Shown: positions 10,840 to 22,594 of the stretch, one piece after another
Layout of the letters: the number at the start of each line of letters is the position of its first letter
How positions within the stretch are numbered: position 1 is the stretch's first letter
DNA from: Anaeramoeba flamelloides
Lineage: Eukaryota > Metamonada > Anaeramoebidae
Length of the DNA: 64,000 nucleotides
Direction of reading: 5' to 3'
NCBI GenBank assembly: GCA_027625915.1
Contig: JANTQA010000019.1
Coordinates: 1,121,001 to 1,185,000, forward strand
The notes under the pieces: model-generated
Databases searched by the model: none
The model's input: the letters and a program-made list of their open reading frames with translations, nothing else
Told to the model about the DNA's origin: nothing
Program-made: the position numbers and the translations under genes

Positions 10840-11520
10840 ATACCCTTCCAGGAATTTAAGTGTAAAAGCATAGATTTTACAATTATTAAAAAACAAAAAT
10901 AATTCTAAGATACCACAATTTAAAATTATTTCATTAAAGTTGAATTCTTTTAACTTATTCAGAAAAAACAATCTATCATTATCATAGGAAGGGTATACTA
11001 ATAAAAAATAGTCAGTATTTTCTATTATTTCTTTTTGTTCAGATTTTGTACATAAAATAAAAAATTTATTTGAATTGTTATTTGTTACATCGTGGTATTT
11101 TTAACCGGTTAGTAAAGGTTCTGAATTTTAGAATAGTAGAACTTGATGGAAAACTTTTTTATTTTAGGGTTCTAAATAAATATTTTTTGGTTTTTTGTTA
11201 TATTAAGATATACTTGTTCTTTCCAATGGTAAAATTTCACTACTCATTATATTTATATTTATAATTTTCTTTTTTAAGAAAGCTATAATCTCTCTGAATT
11301 CAAATTGATTTTATTGTTTATTCTTTAATTAAATTTTATTAATCTTACGAGATAAGTCATGAAATAATTTTTTATTTAATTTGAATTTGGATTTCTTTAT
11401 ATTACTCAAAATTGTAGAATTTTCAAATTTAGATTCTGTTTTATAAATAAGAACTGCTATATTTCTGTTTATATTACATTCTTTAGTAATATATAATTTA
11501 ATCCTTGAACTCAAATAAAT
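10840..11520 (-). pseudogene. Decayed protein-coding fragments, family unknown
   Basis: Two clean minus-strand open stretches. 11329-11514 encodes SSRIKLYITKECNINRNIAV, then a Lys-rich end. About 10844-11100 encodes KYHDVTNNNSNKFFILCTK, then TDYFLLVYPSYDNDRLFFL and NCGILELFLFFNNCKIYAFT, ending in a TAA. The frames between them shift and neither has a suitable ATG. Related decayed pieces (AATTGTnnnATCTnnGnTTTTACACTTAAA-like) recur near 12980-13060 and 22265-22320, so this is one member of a dispersed family. Exons of a live gene cannot be excluded. Confidence 0.35.
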
Positions 11521-11716
11521 TTAAGTTGTTATTTTTTTAATTATATATTTCTAAACCATATATTAATTGACTTGATTTTTAAAAATTTTAATAGTCTAAT
11601 TTTCAAACTATTTGTTAAAAAATTATGTTTAAAATTTTATTTTTCATTGTAATAACTTTCCTTTGCCTTTTTTGGATTATATACTAAATGTGAATTTTTT
11701 TTACAAATAAATTTAG

Positions 11717-12152
11717 CCCTTGTGGAAAAAAAGTGAAACATGGAAAACAAGTGAAACACATTTTATAATTGGTAACATTACTGAAAATGAAAAGTAAAAT
11801 CAATAAAAATAAGAATCCAATTAACTTCTAATAATAATCGATTATATTATTTTCAATCAACCCAACAAATACAATTTAAATCTACTTGATTTATCTAAAT
11901 TGTTGGTGTTGTTTTGGAGATCTCAAAAATAGGCAATTTTTTGAACAAATTTTTAATAATTCATCAATCCAAGAAAAGACCCTCATAGGAAAAAGATAGT
12001 ATTAAAAAACTGTTAGAGTGATGAATACTTCATTTTGTCTTTATTTGTTTATTTATTCTTTTTTTCGTTGATCGAGTTTGAATTTTCAGTAAAGTTCTCA
12101 ATTAAAAACTATGTTTCACTTTTTTTCCTATTTCACTTTTTTTCAACAATGG
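11717..12152. mobile_element. Family J MITE, copy 1
   Basis: 436 bp. The left end CCCTTGTGGAAAAAAAGTG repeats internally as GGAAAACAAGTGAAAC. The right end is the inverse (CACTTTTTTTCAACAATGG) with TA after it. A second copy is at 62590-63086; both share an interior containing TTTTTGGAGATCTCAAAAAT-like sequence. No ORF. Confidence 0.7.
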
Positions 12153-12515
12153 TAAACAAAATTTATAGTTGATAAATCTTGTGAAAATTATATTTTGTCT
12201 TTATTGTGCCTTTATCAAAATTAACCAATTGCTTGAGATTTTAAATTTTATTTTTCATTTATTTGGTTATCTTCCCTTTTATAACCAAAATTAAATCGTC
12301 TACAGGCATTTGTCAATGGTTTGAAAATTATTTTATTCTGATTCTTTGAAATTAAAAAAAAAATTATTTTATTTGATATCAATACTCTATTAAAAAAAAA
12401 GTTTCTTTTGATTCCATTGTAAAGTAAAATGATTTAATCAAGAGAATTAAATATAAAAATGCAAGGATAGGACAAAAGTTGATCAATACTAAAATACCAA
12501 TAAGAAAAAACCCAG

Positions 12516-12516
<1 letters not shown>

Positions 12517-12547
<31 letters not shown>

Positions 12548-12548
12548 T
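12517..12548. repeat. (TA)n microsatellite
   Basis: Alternating TA with a single G interruption. Similar tracts occur at 20715-20736, 24835-24872 and 25622-25648. Confidence 0.9.
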
Positions 12549-13295
12549 GAAAAATACCAAAAAATTCTAATAAATTTACTAAAATTTTTTATTCAATTTC
12601 TATTTTTAAAATATATGAACTCAACTTTTAAAAAAGCATTAGAGAAAGAGTCTTTCCAAGTCAAACCCATTTTTAAAAGTTTCTAAAAATTAAACTAATA
12701 AAAATCTTTCGACAAAGCTAGGTAAACAAATTTTCTAAAATGGAAAAAGAAGTAAAAATTTTTCAGATATTTATTTGAATAGATCAGTATTAAATTCTAA
12801 TATTTGGAAAAAATAAATTAGTAATTATTAAATTTTGAGAATGATGGGATTGAATGAAAAATCAAATCTCAATGGGAGAAATAAGTTGAAAATTATCATT
12901 GAAATAAAAAAGAATCATTTGATTTCAAGGATCAAAAAAAGAATTAATTGTGTTTTTTTTCAAAAAAAAATGCAAATGTCAACTCTGCAAATCTACTTTC
13001 AGACATTTAAGAGTAAAAATCTTAGATCCCACAATTATTCATGAGAAGGGCATACTCAACCCAAATTATTTTTCTGGTGAAAAAGAAAAAACAAAAAAAT
13101 GAAAAAATGACAAATTGAAAAAAAAATTTTTTTTTTACACAAATATTTATTTTTTTATTTAAAAAATGAAGAAAAAAAAATTCGAAATTTTTTGCATTGA
13201 CATTATTTTTGATCCACGTGATTTAAGATTGTTTATTTTATTTTTTTTTTTTTAAAAAAAAAAAATAAAGAAACTTTTAAATCAATTAATATAAT

Positions 13296-15358
13296 TTATA
13301 AGCGAATATCTTTTTTGAATTGATTTTTATTATGGAAATATTCTTTGTAGTTGTGGTTATGGTTTTGGTTGTGATTATGGTTGTGATTATGGTTGTGATT
13401 ATGGTTGTGATTATGGTTTTGGTTTTGGTTATGGTTTTGGTTTTGGTTTTGGTTATGGTTACGGTTGTAGTTGTGGTGATGATTGGTACGATTAAATTCA
13501 AGATTTTTGTTCAAATTGGGATTTTGATTCATCTTTAGGTTATTGTTACGGATCAATTTCATTTGGTGGTTTTGGTTATTATAATGGTTTTGATTATTAT
13601 GATGGTTTTGTTTCATGTGCTTAAAGTTTTGGTTTATAATTTTTTGATGATGGAAATTATTTTTATTTCTTTGATTATTATTGAATTGTTGGGTTTTGAT
13701 GTAATTATGAGGTTTGTGAATACCCTTTCCACATTGCCGATGAAGAAAATTCGGAGGGTTATTATTTGTACGGGTCTTTTTACGGTATTTATTATTGATA
13801 TTATTATGATTAATATTATTAGGATTCTTCCTTTGGTGCATTGCCTCTCTTCGCTTTTTTGAATCCAATTCGTGGGTATCGGGGTAAGTTGGCAAAGATT
13901 CGGGTGAAGCTGGCATTGGATCTGTCCAAAAGAATTCATGGTCTAATGTCTCATGAGCAGACATTCTCTTGGTTGGGTCTAGGGAGAGAAGGTTATCAAG
14001 AAGATCGACAACTTGCTTGCCAAAGGGCTTAAAGGTTTCTCGAACGACTCGGGGATAGCTTTTCTTCGGCTTAAATTTTTGAAAATAGCGAAGTTTTTTG
14101 GCGCCATCCCAATTGTTTTGATCGGGAGTTCCACACAAAGACCAAATCAAATCAAGTTGTTCGTATTCCTTTTTCCCAGGCAAAAGCGGCTTTCGCAACA
14201 AAAGCTCTGCCAACACACAGCCCACAGACCACATATCAACAGAATAGTTATAGCTTGTCGACCCCAAGAGTAACTCGGGTGGCCGATACCATAGGGTGAC
14301 TACTCGATCTGTAAGCCCCTTATCACGAGCCACTCGAGCAAGGCCAAAGTCTGCTATTTTCAATTCGCCCTTGTTGCTGACAAGAAGGTTTGCTCCTTTA
14401 ATGTCGCGATGAAGTACCTTTTTCGAGTGGCAATAATGCAAACCCTCAAGTAATTGCTTAATATAGCATTTAATTTGCGGTAACGTAAATTTCCGAACGT
14501 TTGGCGAATCGATCAAACCTGCCAAATCATGATCGACATATTCAAAAACCATGAAAATTGATCCCCTCCCTTCGTTTTTTTTGTTATCGTTCGTAACAAC
14601 TTCCTTTAGTTTGACAACGTTTTTGTGATCAAGCATTTGTAAAAGTTTGATTTCTCGAATCGCAGTTAAAGGAAAGCCCTCGCTTTCACCAGACATTCGA
14701 ACTCTTTTTAATGCTACTCTTTCGCCAGTTTTGATATTTTCAGAAAGAATAACCTTTTTAAATTGTTAAATTTAAATGGTGTAAAGTATTTGAAAATAAA
14801 TGTTGTTTTGGAATTAAATTTAAGGTTTTGGGTTATGGGTTATGAAGAGTGGAAAGTTTATTTTTTTTTTTTTTCAAATTATTATTGTTTTCCAAGGTAC
14901 TAATAAGAAATATTCTTATTTCAGTTTGTTTACTGTTTTATGAAAAGAAAGTTTTCGTTTTTTTTTAAAAAAAAAAAAAAGAGTAATTTTCAAAAAGAAT
15001 GGTGAAGATCTTTGTGTTTTGATCTTGTTTTTTCAATGAAAAAAAAAAAACATTTGATTTTTTTGAAATAATAAGAGACTCTGTTTTTTTGTTTTTTTGA
15101 AACAAAAAAGAATTAAAAAAGTCAAAAATAATTTTTAAAAAAAAAAAAAAAAAAAAAAAAATTTAGTATTACCTCTCCATAAGAACCAAGTCCTAAGTCC
15201 TTGATCTTTCTAAAGAGGGAATAATTTTTTGAGCTCCATTGCTCAGGATTAAATTTTTTTGGATTTGTTTGTAACTTTTGTGGTTTTAATTGTTTTTGAT
15301 CTTTTTCATTCAACCATTTATTATCCAACATTCGTTTTCGAGAATTAGAGTCATTCAT
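13296..15358 (-). CDS. CDK9/CDK12/CDKC-type cyclin-dependent kinase with Asn/His-rich tail
   Basis: Two exons: 15173-15358 and 13296-14753, joined across a 419-nt intron (donor GAG|GTAATA, acceptor AAAAAG|GTT). The product is 547 aa. Kinase core: Gly loop GLGSYGE at about 56-62 spanning the splice site, catalytic Lys78 (VALK), C-helix PLTAIRE at 90-96, HRD 177-179, DFG 197-199, and T-loop LTDRVVTLWYRPPE with the activating Thr near 210. The PLTAIRE motif, YMVFEYVDHDLAGL-like hinge and FFWTDPMPASPESLPTY C-lobe end place it with CDK9, CDK12/13 and plant CDKC. These kinases act with cyclin T/K on the RNA polymerase II CTD in the nucleus. After about residue 380 comes a long Asn/Gln/His tail with alternating His-Asn dipeptides near 13350-13480. 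I chose the ATG giving MNDSNSRKRM; upstream sequence is poly-Phe from T runs. Confidence 0.92.
14754..15172 (-). other. Intron of the CDK gene
   Basis: 419 nt, GTAATA...TTTAAAAAG, phase 0, dense in T and A homopolymers. It interrupts the Gly-rich loop exactly between GE and VILSENIKTG, which reads continuously after removal. Confidence 0.88.
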
Positions 15359-16300
15359 TTTTTCCAATGATTTCAAATCAACACAAAAATGTTTTTGTGA
15401 AAAAATAAATTGAAAAAAAAAAAAAAATATAAAAATGTTCAAGGGTTTTTGTATTTAAACAAAAAGAGGAAGTTAACAAAAAAAAAAATAAAGTTTTTTG
15501 TTCAAGAAAGAGGAAGGAGAGGATTTAAAATTTTAAATTAGAAATCACAGCAAGAAGAGTGAAAGAAAGGTTTTAAAAAGAAGACAAAAACAAATCTAGA
15601 AAGAAAAAAAAAAAAAAAAAATGATAAATTTAAAAAAAGGTTTGTCGAATAATTGTTTCTTGATCAGAACGTTTAAATGTCTCAGTGTGGGAGTCTTTCT
15701 TAAATTACAAACACCTTGACTGTTTTTTGACATCTTGTAAAACTGTGAGCAAAGATTTTTTTCATAAGAATGAGGTGTTTTTATTTTTTTTTTTTGATTT
15801 GTGTTCGTCATTCAAATTTTGGATTTGGCTTCAAATTTGAAGAGTTTTAGTTCGTACTCGAACTTTTGGCTTTGGAAATTTCAAAGCGACTTTACGTTCA
15901 CAAGCTTTTTTTTTTTTTGATGTAATTTTTTGGAAAAAAATCTTGTTGTAAATTGTTGTCAACCCTTCTGAATCCAAAAAAATTGTTTTATTGTGTTGCT
16001 GATAATTTTTGTGTTTTTTTTAACAACAAAAAATTTATTTGATTAAAAAAATCGTGAATTTCTTGACTATTGTTTGTATTGAAAAAAAGTTGCTAATTTT
16101 GGTATGTAGTCTTGATTTTCAGCAAAATTCTTCGACTAAGTTTCATTTAAATTTCGTTAAAGATCCAAAATTATGTATCCTTTTCCAAGATTTTTTGTGG
16201 ACAAAGCATTTGAAATTAGGAGTAATTAGTTTGTTCATTTCTTGTTGACGAAAGATCATTGATTAGTGCATTATAAAAGCCAATAAAAATCGAAGAAAAA

Positions 16301-16991
16301 ATGGCTTTGGTTGTTATTGGAGAAGAAGAGAATCAAAAAAAAAAAAAAAATAATAAAAATATTTTGTAAGTTATTAAAAAACGAAAAATGATGTTTTGAA
16401 AAATCAAAATTAAAATACTAAAATATGATAGAACAATTCAAATGTTCTTACAAGTACATCATTAAAATTGTTAATTCCGTTTTAATAGAATAATATGTTG
16501 TGTTTTTCTGTCTTTCTTTTGATTTGTCCTTTAATTGAGTAAAATTCAAGGATTAAAAGCTTGTGAATTATAAAAAAAAAAAAAATAAAAAAAAAAAAAC
16601 TTTTTTTGTTTTCTTCACAGTTTTTGTTGCCTAAAAAAAATAATTTTTGTTATGGTTTGGTTTGAAAAAAGAGTTAAGTTACAGATCTTGCTCTCATTTT
16701 TTAATTTCTGATAAAGAGATTTTAGTGATCGTAAAAAAAAAAACAAACTTTTTTTTTATTTAATTTGTTGTTTTCTTTTAGGCAAGATTGGTCTCTCGTA
16801 AATTAAACCATAGAAAGTTAATTAGAGTTACAAAAGTAAAAAAAAGAATTGATTTTGTACAAGTGTTAATTGAACAAAAAGAAATACTTAATTTTATACA
16901 AAGTTTAATTTATAAAAAACCCAAGCTTATAAACACTTCTAATTTACTTCACAAAAAGATAAAGGGAACCAATTGTTTATTGCCTCTGTAA
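16301..16991 (+). CDS. Possible small two-exon gene (low confidence)
   Basis: The first exon 16301-16365 starts ATG (MALVVIGEEENQ then Lys/Asn). It ends at a consensus-like donor GTAAGT. An acceptor GGCAAG at 16781-16786 would join in phase to 16787-16991, giving 89 aa with a basic second part (SRKLNHRKLIRVTKVKKRID). The implied intron is 421 nt, close to the CDK intron. A nearer acceptor TTTTAG breaks the frame. No family recognised; both exons are low-complexity, so it could be chance. Confidence 0.25.
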
Positions 16992-17089
16992 AGGATTTTA
17001 TTACTCCTTTCTTTTTTTTTCTTTTTTTTTTTTTTTTAAAAAAAAAAATCTTTTTCTTTTTAAAAAAAATTTTAAAAAAAAAAAAATTT

Positions 17090-17552
17090 TACTCAAAAAT
17101 CTTTAAGTATTTCAAAATAAAAAGCGTGTTTTTTTGTTCTCGAAGACCTATAAATCAACCGATCCAAGAAACCAACAATAAACTCTAATTAAATATGGTT
17201 TTGGTTTCTTAAAGTTCTATTATTTAAAAAGAAAGGCTAACAAATGAAGGATCAAATTTAGAAAATTTATCTCAAAAAATAGAGAAAAATTTAATGAAAC
17301 TTTACTCTATCAAAAAAAAGAAAAAAAATCAAATAAAGCGAGAATTATCACAAAAAATTATAAACAAATTGCATTCCTAATTTATATTTTACTTAAAATA
17401 TCCAGATGTTTACTTTCAAAATTGATTTGAACTTAGGTATACTTTTTTTGTGGTGAATTGGATGTTGCCTTGGAACAAGAAAGAAAAAAAAGCACGGATT
17501 ATATTTTGAAACACGGATTATCGTCTTTGGGCACACATTATTTTGATCACTG
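17090..17552. mobile_element. Family G MITE, copy 1
   Basis: About 460 bp. The right end reads ACACGGATTAT, then TTTTGATCACTG followed by TA. The left end is degraded and begins near a TATTTCAAAATAAAAAGC block that is the inverse of the right arm. Interior shares GATCCAAGAAACCAACAATA-like and GAACTTAGGTATACT blocks with 36293-36779, 47460-48066 and 61404-61895. Confidence 0.7.
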
Positions 17553-18236
17553 TATAAATATTTTTGAATTTGTTTTGCCGTGAAAGACTTTTTAGTATCT
17601 TAGATCCAATAATTACTAATTTTATATCTTTAATGTGGACTTTTGTCTTTAAAGAAGCAAAGTTAATATACCCGGTTATAATATCAATATTAAAGGTTTG
17701 TGTTCCAAAATATATTTTTTGAAAATGTATTTAACTATAAAAATTCAATATTTACATTCAAAAAGGTTGTAAAATACAAAAACTCACACCTATTAGTCAC
17801 CATATTTTATAATACAATATTAAAAAGTTTAAGTTAAAGGCACAAAGAAACATTAAAATTATCTTGAGGGAAACACTAGTATGAAAAAATAAAATTGAAA
17901 AAAAAAAAGTTAGACAAAACTACTCCATCCCTTAACCTTCCGTCCTGAATAATAAAGTTTATTCACAATATAATCAAAATTTCAAGGCTTTAAATTCATG
18001 GGACTGTTGTGTCTATTGTTGCTAGTATAACCAACTTTTTTATAAGTCCCCAGTCAAGAAAAAAAAGGTATTTTTTCGGGTAAAAAATTCCAAATAAATG
18101 GAAGAATGAATTATAGTTTAATTCAACTTGGATATATTTACTTTGATAGGTAATGACGAATAATTATGAAAACATTGTACTCATCTAATAAAACCGAAAC
18201 AGAGAAAAAAAATTACTGATGATAATTATCGTGAGT

Positions 18237-18335
18237 GTCCTAAGTTTTTTTTACTTTTTGAAATAAACAGAAAATTTATTTAAAATTTCTATTCATTTCA
18301 AAAATTAAAAAAAATCCAACGGACAATCAAAAAAA
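18237..18335. mobile_element. Short family K palindromic repeat, copy 3
   Basis: About 100 bp between GTCCTAAGTTTTTTTTACTT and its near inverse ending AAAAAAAATCCAACGGAC. The same arms form parts of the longer copies at 28535-29015 and 58412-59206. Confidence 0.5.
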
Positions 18336-19002
18336 AAAAAAGATTTTTTTAAATTTATATTAATAAATAATTTTATAATAGTCAAAATAATTGGTTATCA
18401 TATTGAAAGATTTTTATTAAAATTAAAATACTTTTAAATTATATGATTATAACCCCTTAACCGCACAAATAAAAATTTTCAAATTTTTTATTATTAAATT
18501 TCAAAAAAAATCCTATTGGAAAAAAGAATTTTCCAAATTAAATTGTTAAATATTGTAAAAGTATTTTTTGATCCAATATCTTTTATTAACCAATAGTATT
18601 TATTATAAGAGAAGTTATCTAAAAGTGAAAAATTAGCACATGTTTGATTTTTTTTTGAAAAAATTTTTTCATGATTGTGAAGTTCGGCAATGTGATAAAA
18701 AAATTGAATTAAAATTTACTTTTAAATATTTGAAAAATTTTTGGATAAAGAAAAGATTTCCTAAAAAAAAAAACAATAAAAAAAACCTAAAATAAAATAT
18801 TTGGATTTCCCCAAGCACATAGTCAATTAAATGTTTTTTTTGTCTTATAACATGATGATACAACCACCCGGGTGTATAAAATATACAGAGTCACCAAACA
18901 CCCATAAACATTACAACAGTTCCAACCATACAACCGAATCAATTATTAACAGAAAATCCATTTTCTATCTTGCATGTCTTTTCTAGAAAATAATATTATG
19001 AA

Positions 19003-19594
19003 TATAAACACCATTTCACTCAAAGGAACCAGCCAAAAATGCAAAATTCACCTTATTTTTAAGAGTCAACCAACCTAAGATTGCTTAGAAATATGAGAAA
19101 TAATAAAATTCATATTAGAGTTGATAATCAAAAAGAAAAGCCTGGACAAACCATAAATTTCAAAAAAAAAAAAAAAAAGGTTAAAAAATTTTTTGAACCC
19201 TTTTCATTGGAACTTCTCGTGCAAAAATTTCAATTTCTTTTGGGAATTAAAATTTTTGACAATAATAATTTTTACTTTTAAAGGTATGGATTTTTATAGA
19301 ACATACAAAACCTAACTTTTCATAATGTAAATTTGGAGTTTCAAAATTTTTTTTTTTCGATTTTACTTTTTTTTTTTAAAAAAAAAGCAAAAAAGTAAAA
19401 AGAGGAAGAAAAGGAATAGAAAAAGAAAAAAAAAGTAAAAAGCATTACTACAAAAAAATAGACTAAATTCGAAAAACTGATCAGATCTACAAATTTGACC
19501 AAATTCATTTTGAGAAGAATACTGAATTTTAATCATAGAATATTTTCTATTTCTTGAATAAAAATAGAACTCTTTGACTGAAAAAGAGTTTATA
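19003..19594. mobile_element. Family E MITE, copy 1
   Basis: 592 bp with inverted ends TATAAACACCATTTCACTCA and TTTGACTGAAAAAGAGTTTA. It aligns over its whole length with 56162-56723. No coding capacity is evident. Confidence 0.7.
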
Positions 19595-20108
19595 ATAGCC
19601 TATTACAAAATGTGAAAATTTATAATAGAATCAAAATTTATTATTGAGAAAATATAAAAATATGGTTATTTTACTTCAATCTTTCTAAATTATTAATAAT
19701 TTTGAAAGATATTCAGGTTTTTGGTATATTATTAATTTCTAAAGACCATGAACTCAAAAATAAAGACCAATAAAAAGAAATCATTAAATTAAAATTTTGA
19801 TCTTTGAAAGTTTTATTTTATATTTTTCAATTTATTTCATAAATATCAAGATTATTTTTCCTCAGTCTTTCAGATATGAAAATTTAAAAAAAAACACTTT
19901 TTAAACCAGAAAATTATTTGATAGCCAATAACAGAAAATTTTTGTTTTTTTTTTGTATTTAACAGATACAAAACAATCTATTTAGATCTGTCAAAATTCA
20001 TGGTAGGTTTGGATTGTTGTAACCCCCCTCCAATTAATACAGAACATAATTCTGCGAAGACTGTCAATTTTTTATTAAATATCAATAATATTTCTGATAA
20101 TTTAAATA

Positions 20109-20625
20109 CCATTCCAAAAATTTTAACAAACCTAAAATCAAAAATAGTCAAAAAAAAACACTAATTTATTGGATTTTTCCAAACCTAATATAAAAAAACA
20201 TTGAAGTCACCCAGTATTAATGTTATAATTAGTAATCATTTTTATCCAAATAAAAGAAAAAAATATAAAACTCAAAAACAAAAATTAGTATATCGAAAAT
20301 AATGAAACAAGCTGAACAAAAAATGTATTGGTAAATCTGTAAAATTTCACCAGCAATTGTTGATCGATCAAATAATAAGATACCATCGGCCGGTTTATAT
20401 GAGTTTTCTATTAAAAAAAACTCAACACTAACCTTTTATCAACCATCGAAAAAAAATTCTAGATCTTACCAAACAGATTACGTATCTTTAAAAAAGGAAA
20501 TCATAACAAAACAAAAAATACAAAAAATGAAATAGTTTGTAAAATCAAAATTCTTTCCAAATTGAATTTAAAGTACATTATTTTAATTCTTTCAACCGTT
20601 TAAGCTATGTGAAAATTTTGGAATA
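20109..20625 (-). mobile_element. Family F MITE, copy 3, inverted
   Basis: About 517 bp. Read on the minus strand it begins TATTCCAAAATTTTCACA and contains ATTGTTGATCGATCAAATAA in the other sense. It matches 52554-53073 and 57471-57983 in reverse. Both ends carry ATTCCAAAA-type inverted termini. Confidence 0.65.
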
Positions 20626-21140
20626 GTATTTACTATTAAAGATAAAGAAAAAATAAATAGAATAATACTTAGTGGAAAATTTTGATATATTTATGGAGTA
20701 TATCTAATCTATCGATATATATATATATATATATATTCTTTAAAAAAAAACAATGAAAAACTAAAATTCTTTAGCACACCATCTTGAGAAAAAAAAAGTG
20801 ATTTATTATGTTCTTCAATTGAAGATCCAAAGTAATTTCCAATAAAAATAAATATATTATTTCTAGAACAATTTCCACTTTTCCAATAATACTAGAATAC
20901 CATTTTTTTATTTTTGCGGATATAGACCTGGTAGAAAAACAATTTCTTTTTATTAGGTGTAAAACAATAAAATAAAATAATAAAAATTGAGAAAAAAAAT
21001 TCAATTTCAACTTTTCAAAATAATTTTTTTCTTCTAATATCTATTCAATTCTTTAAACAAATTCAATTAACCAATAGATACTACCCAGCCCCGGACAGTT
21101 TTTATTTATCTTTTTAATACTCTTTTTATACACTTATTTA

Positions 21141-21330
21141 CAGCCAGTTCCACTTTTAAGGCACAATCTTGCAACGAAATTTAAGGTACAAAAAAATCAC
21201 AAATTAAGGCATATTTTGTCATTTTGTTTTATAAATTATTTTACAAGAATCGGAATTTTGTGCTTTTATTCGGAAAATTATTTGTATATTGATTTCGTTG
21301 AAAGATTTGCCTTGAAAGTGAAACTGAATG
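21141..21330. mobile_element. Family A palindromic MITE, copy 2
   Basis: 190 bp, CAGCCAGTTCCACTTTTAAG at the left and its diverged inverse (GAAAGTGAAACTGAATG) at the right. TA flanks both sides. Confidence 0.8.
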
Positions 21331-22594
21331 TATAAGAAAATTGGTTTTAAGGTATTTTCAACTACAGGGTAACATTTAAAGAAATTCCAAACTTGCAAAA
21401 GTAAATAAAAAAAAAGTTAATAACAACTAGAGGAAATTGTTATGTATTTACTGAGTTGAAATGGAAATTATGGTATTTGTAAAATCAAATTTTGGTTTGA
21501 TCGAAGAAAATGTTAAAATGTTAAAATTATAGGAATGCTGAAAATGTTAAGCTGTGAAGAAAATAATGGAGATCAAAAAAATCCCTGACAAGATTTTTAA
21601 TTGTAAAGTTTAGGAAAATTGAGGTATAAATTCTTTTTTTTTAAAAATCAAATTGTTTTTATAAAAAAACCAAACTTTTAAAAATATAACTCACCCACTC
21701 ATTAGAATGATGGTTAATTAAATTACACTTTTCAAAACACTATCCAATCAACCAATCAAAAAATAAGAATAAAAAATATCATTTTCCAAACTTTAGTTAA
21801 CCTCCATAAAAACCCAATTGTTTTTCAAAAAAATTCCATCTACTTATGTTATCAAACAAATTTTAAGAGTATTCTATAGACATCCTACTTTAATGAATTT
21901 TGGTAGGATTATTACTAGTTTCATAAAATATTTGGTTATTTCTGAAAAGGATTTGATTGAAAATAATTGAATTTGCACAACAATTTTCCTAATATTCACA
22001 ATTAATAATCTTGTCTGGGATTTTTTTCCTGTTGGGTGTTTTTTGCCGACTCTACAATTATTTGTAAATGAAATTCTCAGTGGTTAAATTGAACTGAGAT
22101 TATAAAACGTTTTCAGGAGGGGATTTTGTCAACAGTTTCATTATTTTTACCAGAAAAAGTAGTCTTTAACTTCTCACAGTGTAAAAATCTGGATAGTCCT
22201 TAAGTGAAAAAAAACTTTCTGAATTCTTTTGTAAAGAGTTTAATTAAAAATAATTTTCATTGATGAATAATTGAGAAATCCAAGATTTTACACTTAAACC
22301 CCTTTAAGGAAATTTAAAGAAAAGTACGACTAAATTGTCTTTTACAAATCTTCAAAAAAAAATATAAAAAAAACATTGAATTCGAATAATCTTTTTGAAT
22401 AATTTGTTAATTTATAATTCTTTATTTAAAGAATGTCTGTTCTTCTAATTCTTCTTTAGAGAAGGAATCTCGGAACAAGAAAGTTTAAAAAATGTTAAAT
22501 GAAACTACAGTTAATAAGAATTTTAAAATAGACGAAAATTTTAAACATTTTTCTTAAAAAATTGTTTTTGTTTTTTTTTTTGAACCAAATCTTG

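Larger units (their letters stand above)
9168..13295. other. Gene-poor spacer with decayed coding fragments and a MITE
   Basis: About 4.1 kb. A short minus-strand coding-like stretch lies at about 9420-9590 (KVFIRMKAIRDKQMKNNYQA, then interrupted). Also present are decayed fragments at 10840-11520, the family J MITE at 11717-12152 and a (TA)n tract at 12517-12548. A fragment at about 12980-13060 resembles part of 10860-10900. Nothing further is recognisable. Confidence 0.55.
15359..22594. other. Gene-poor spacer with several MITEs
   Basis: About 7.2 kb. It holds a possible small gene at 16301-16991 and MITEs of families G (17090-17552), K (18237-18335), E (19003-19594), F (20109-20625) and A (21141-21330). 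Short open stretches on the minus strand at 15596-15811 (MTNTNQKKKIKTPHSYEKNL...) and 15836-15912 (CERKVALKFPKPKVRVRTK) may be coding, but I could not build a gene from them. The remainder, for example 17560-18230 and 21340-22560, shows nothing recognisable. Confidence 0.55.

Noticed and set aside
13320-13862. Plus-strand frames rich in Val/Met opposite the CDK tail
   Set aside because: They are the antisense reading of the Asn/His codons of the CDK tail.
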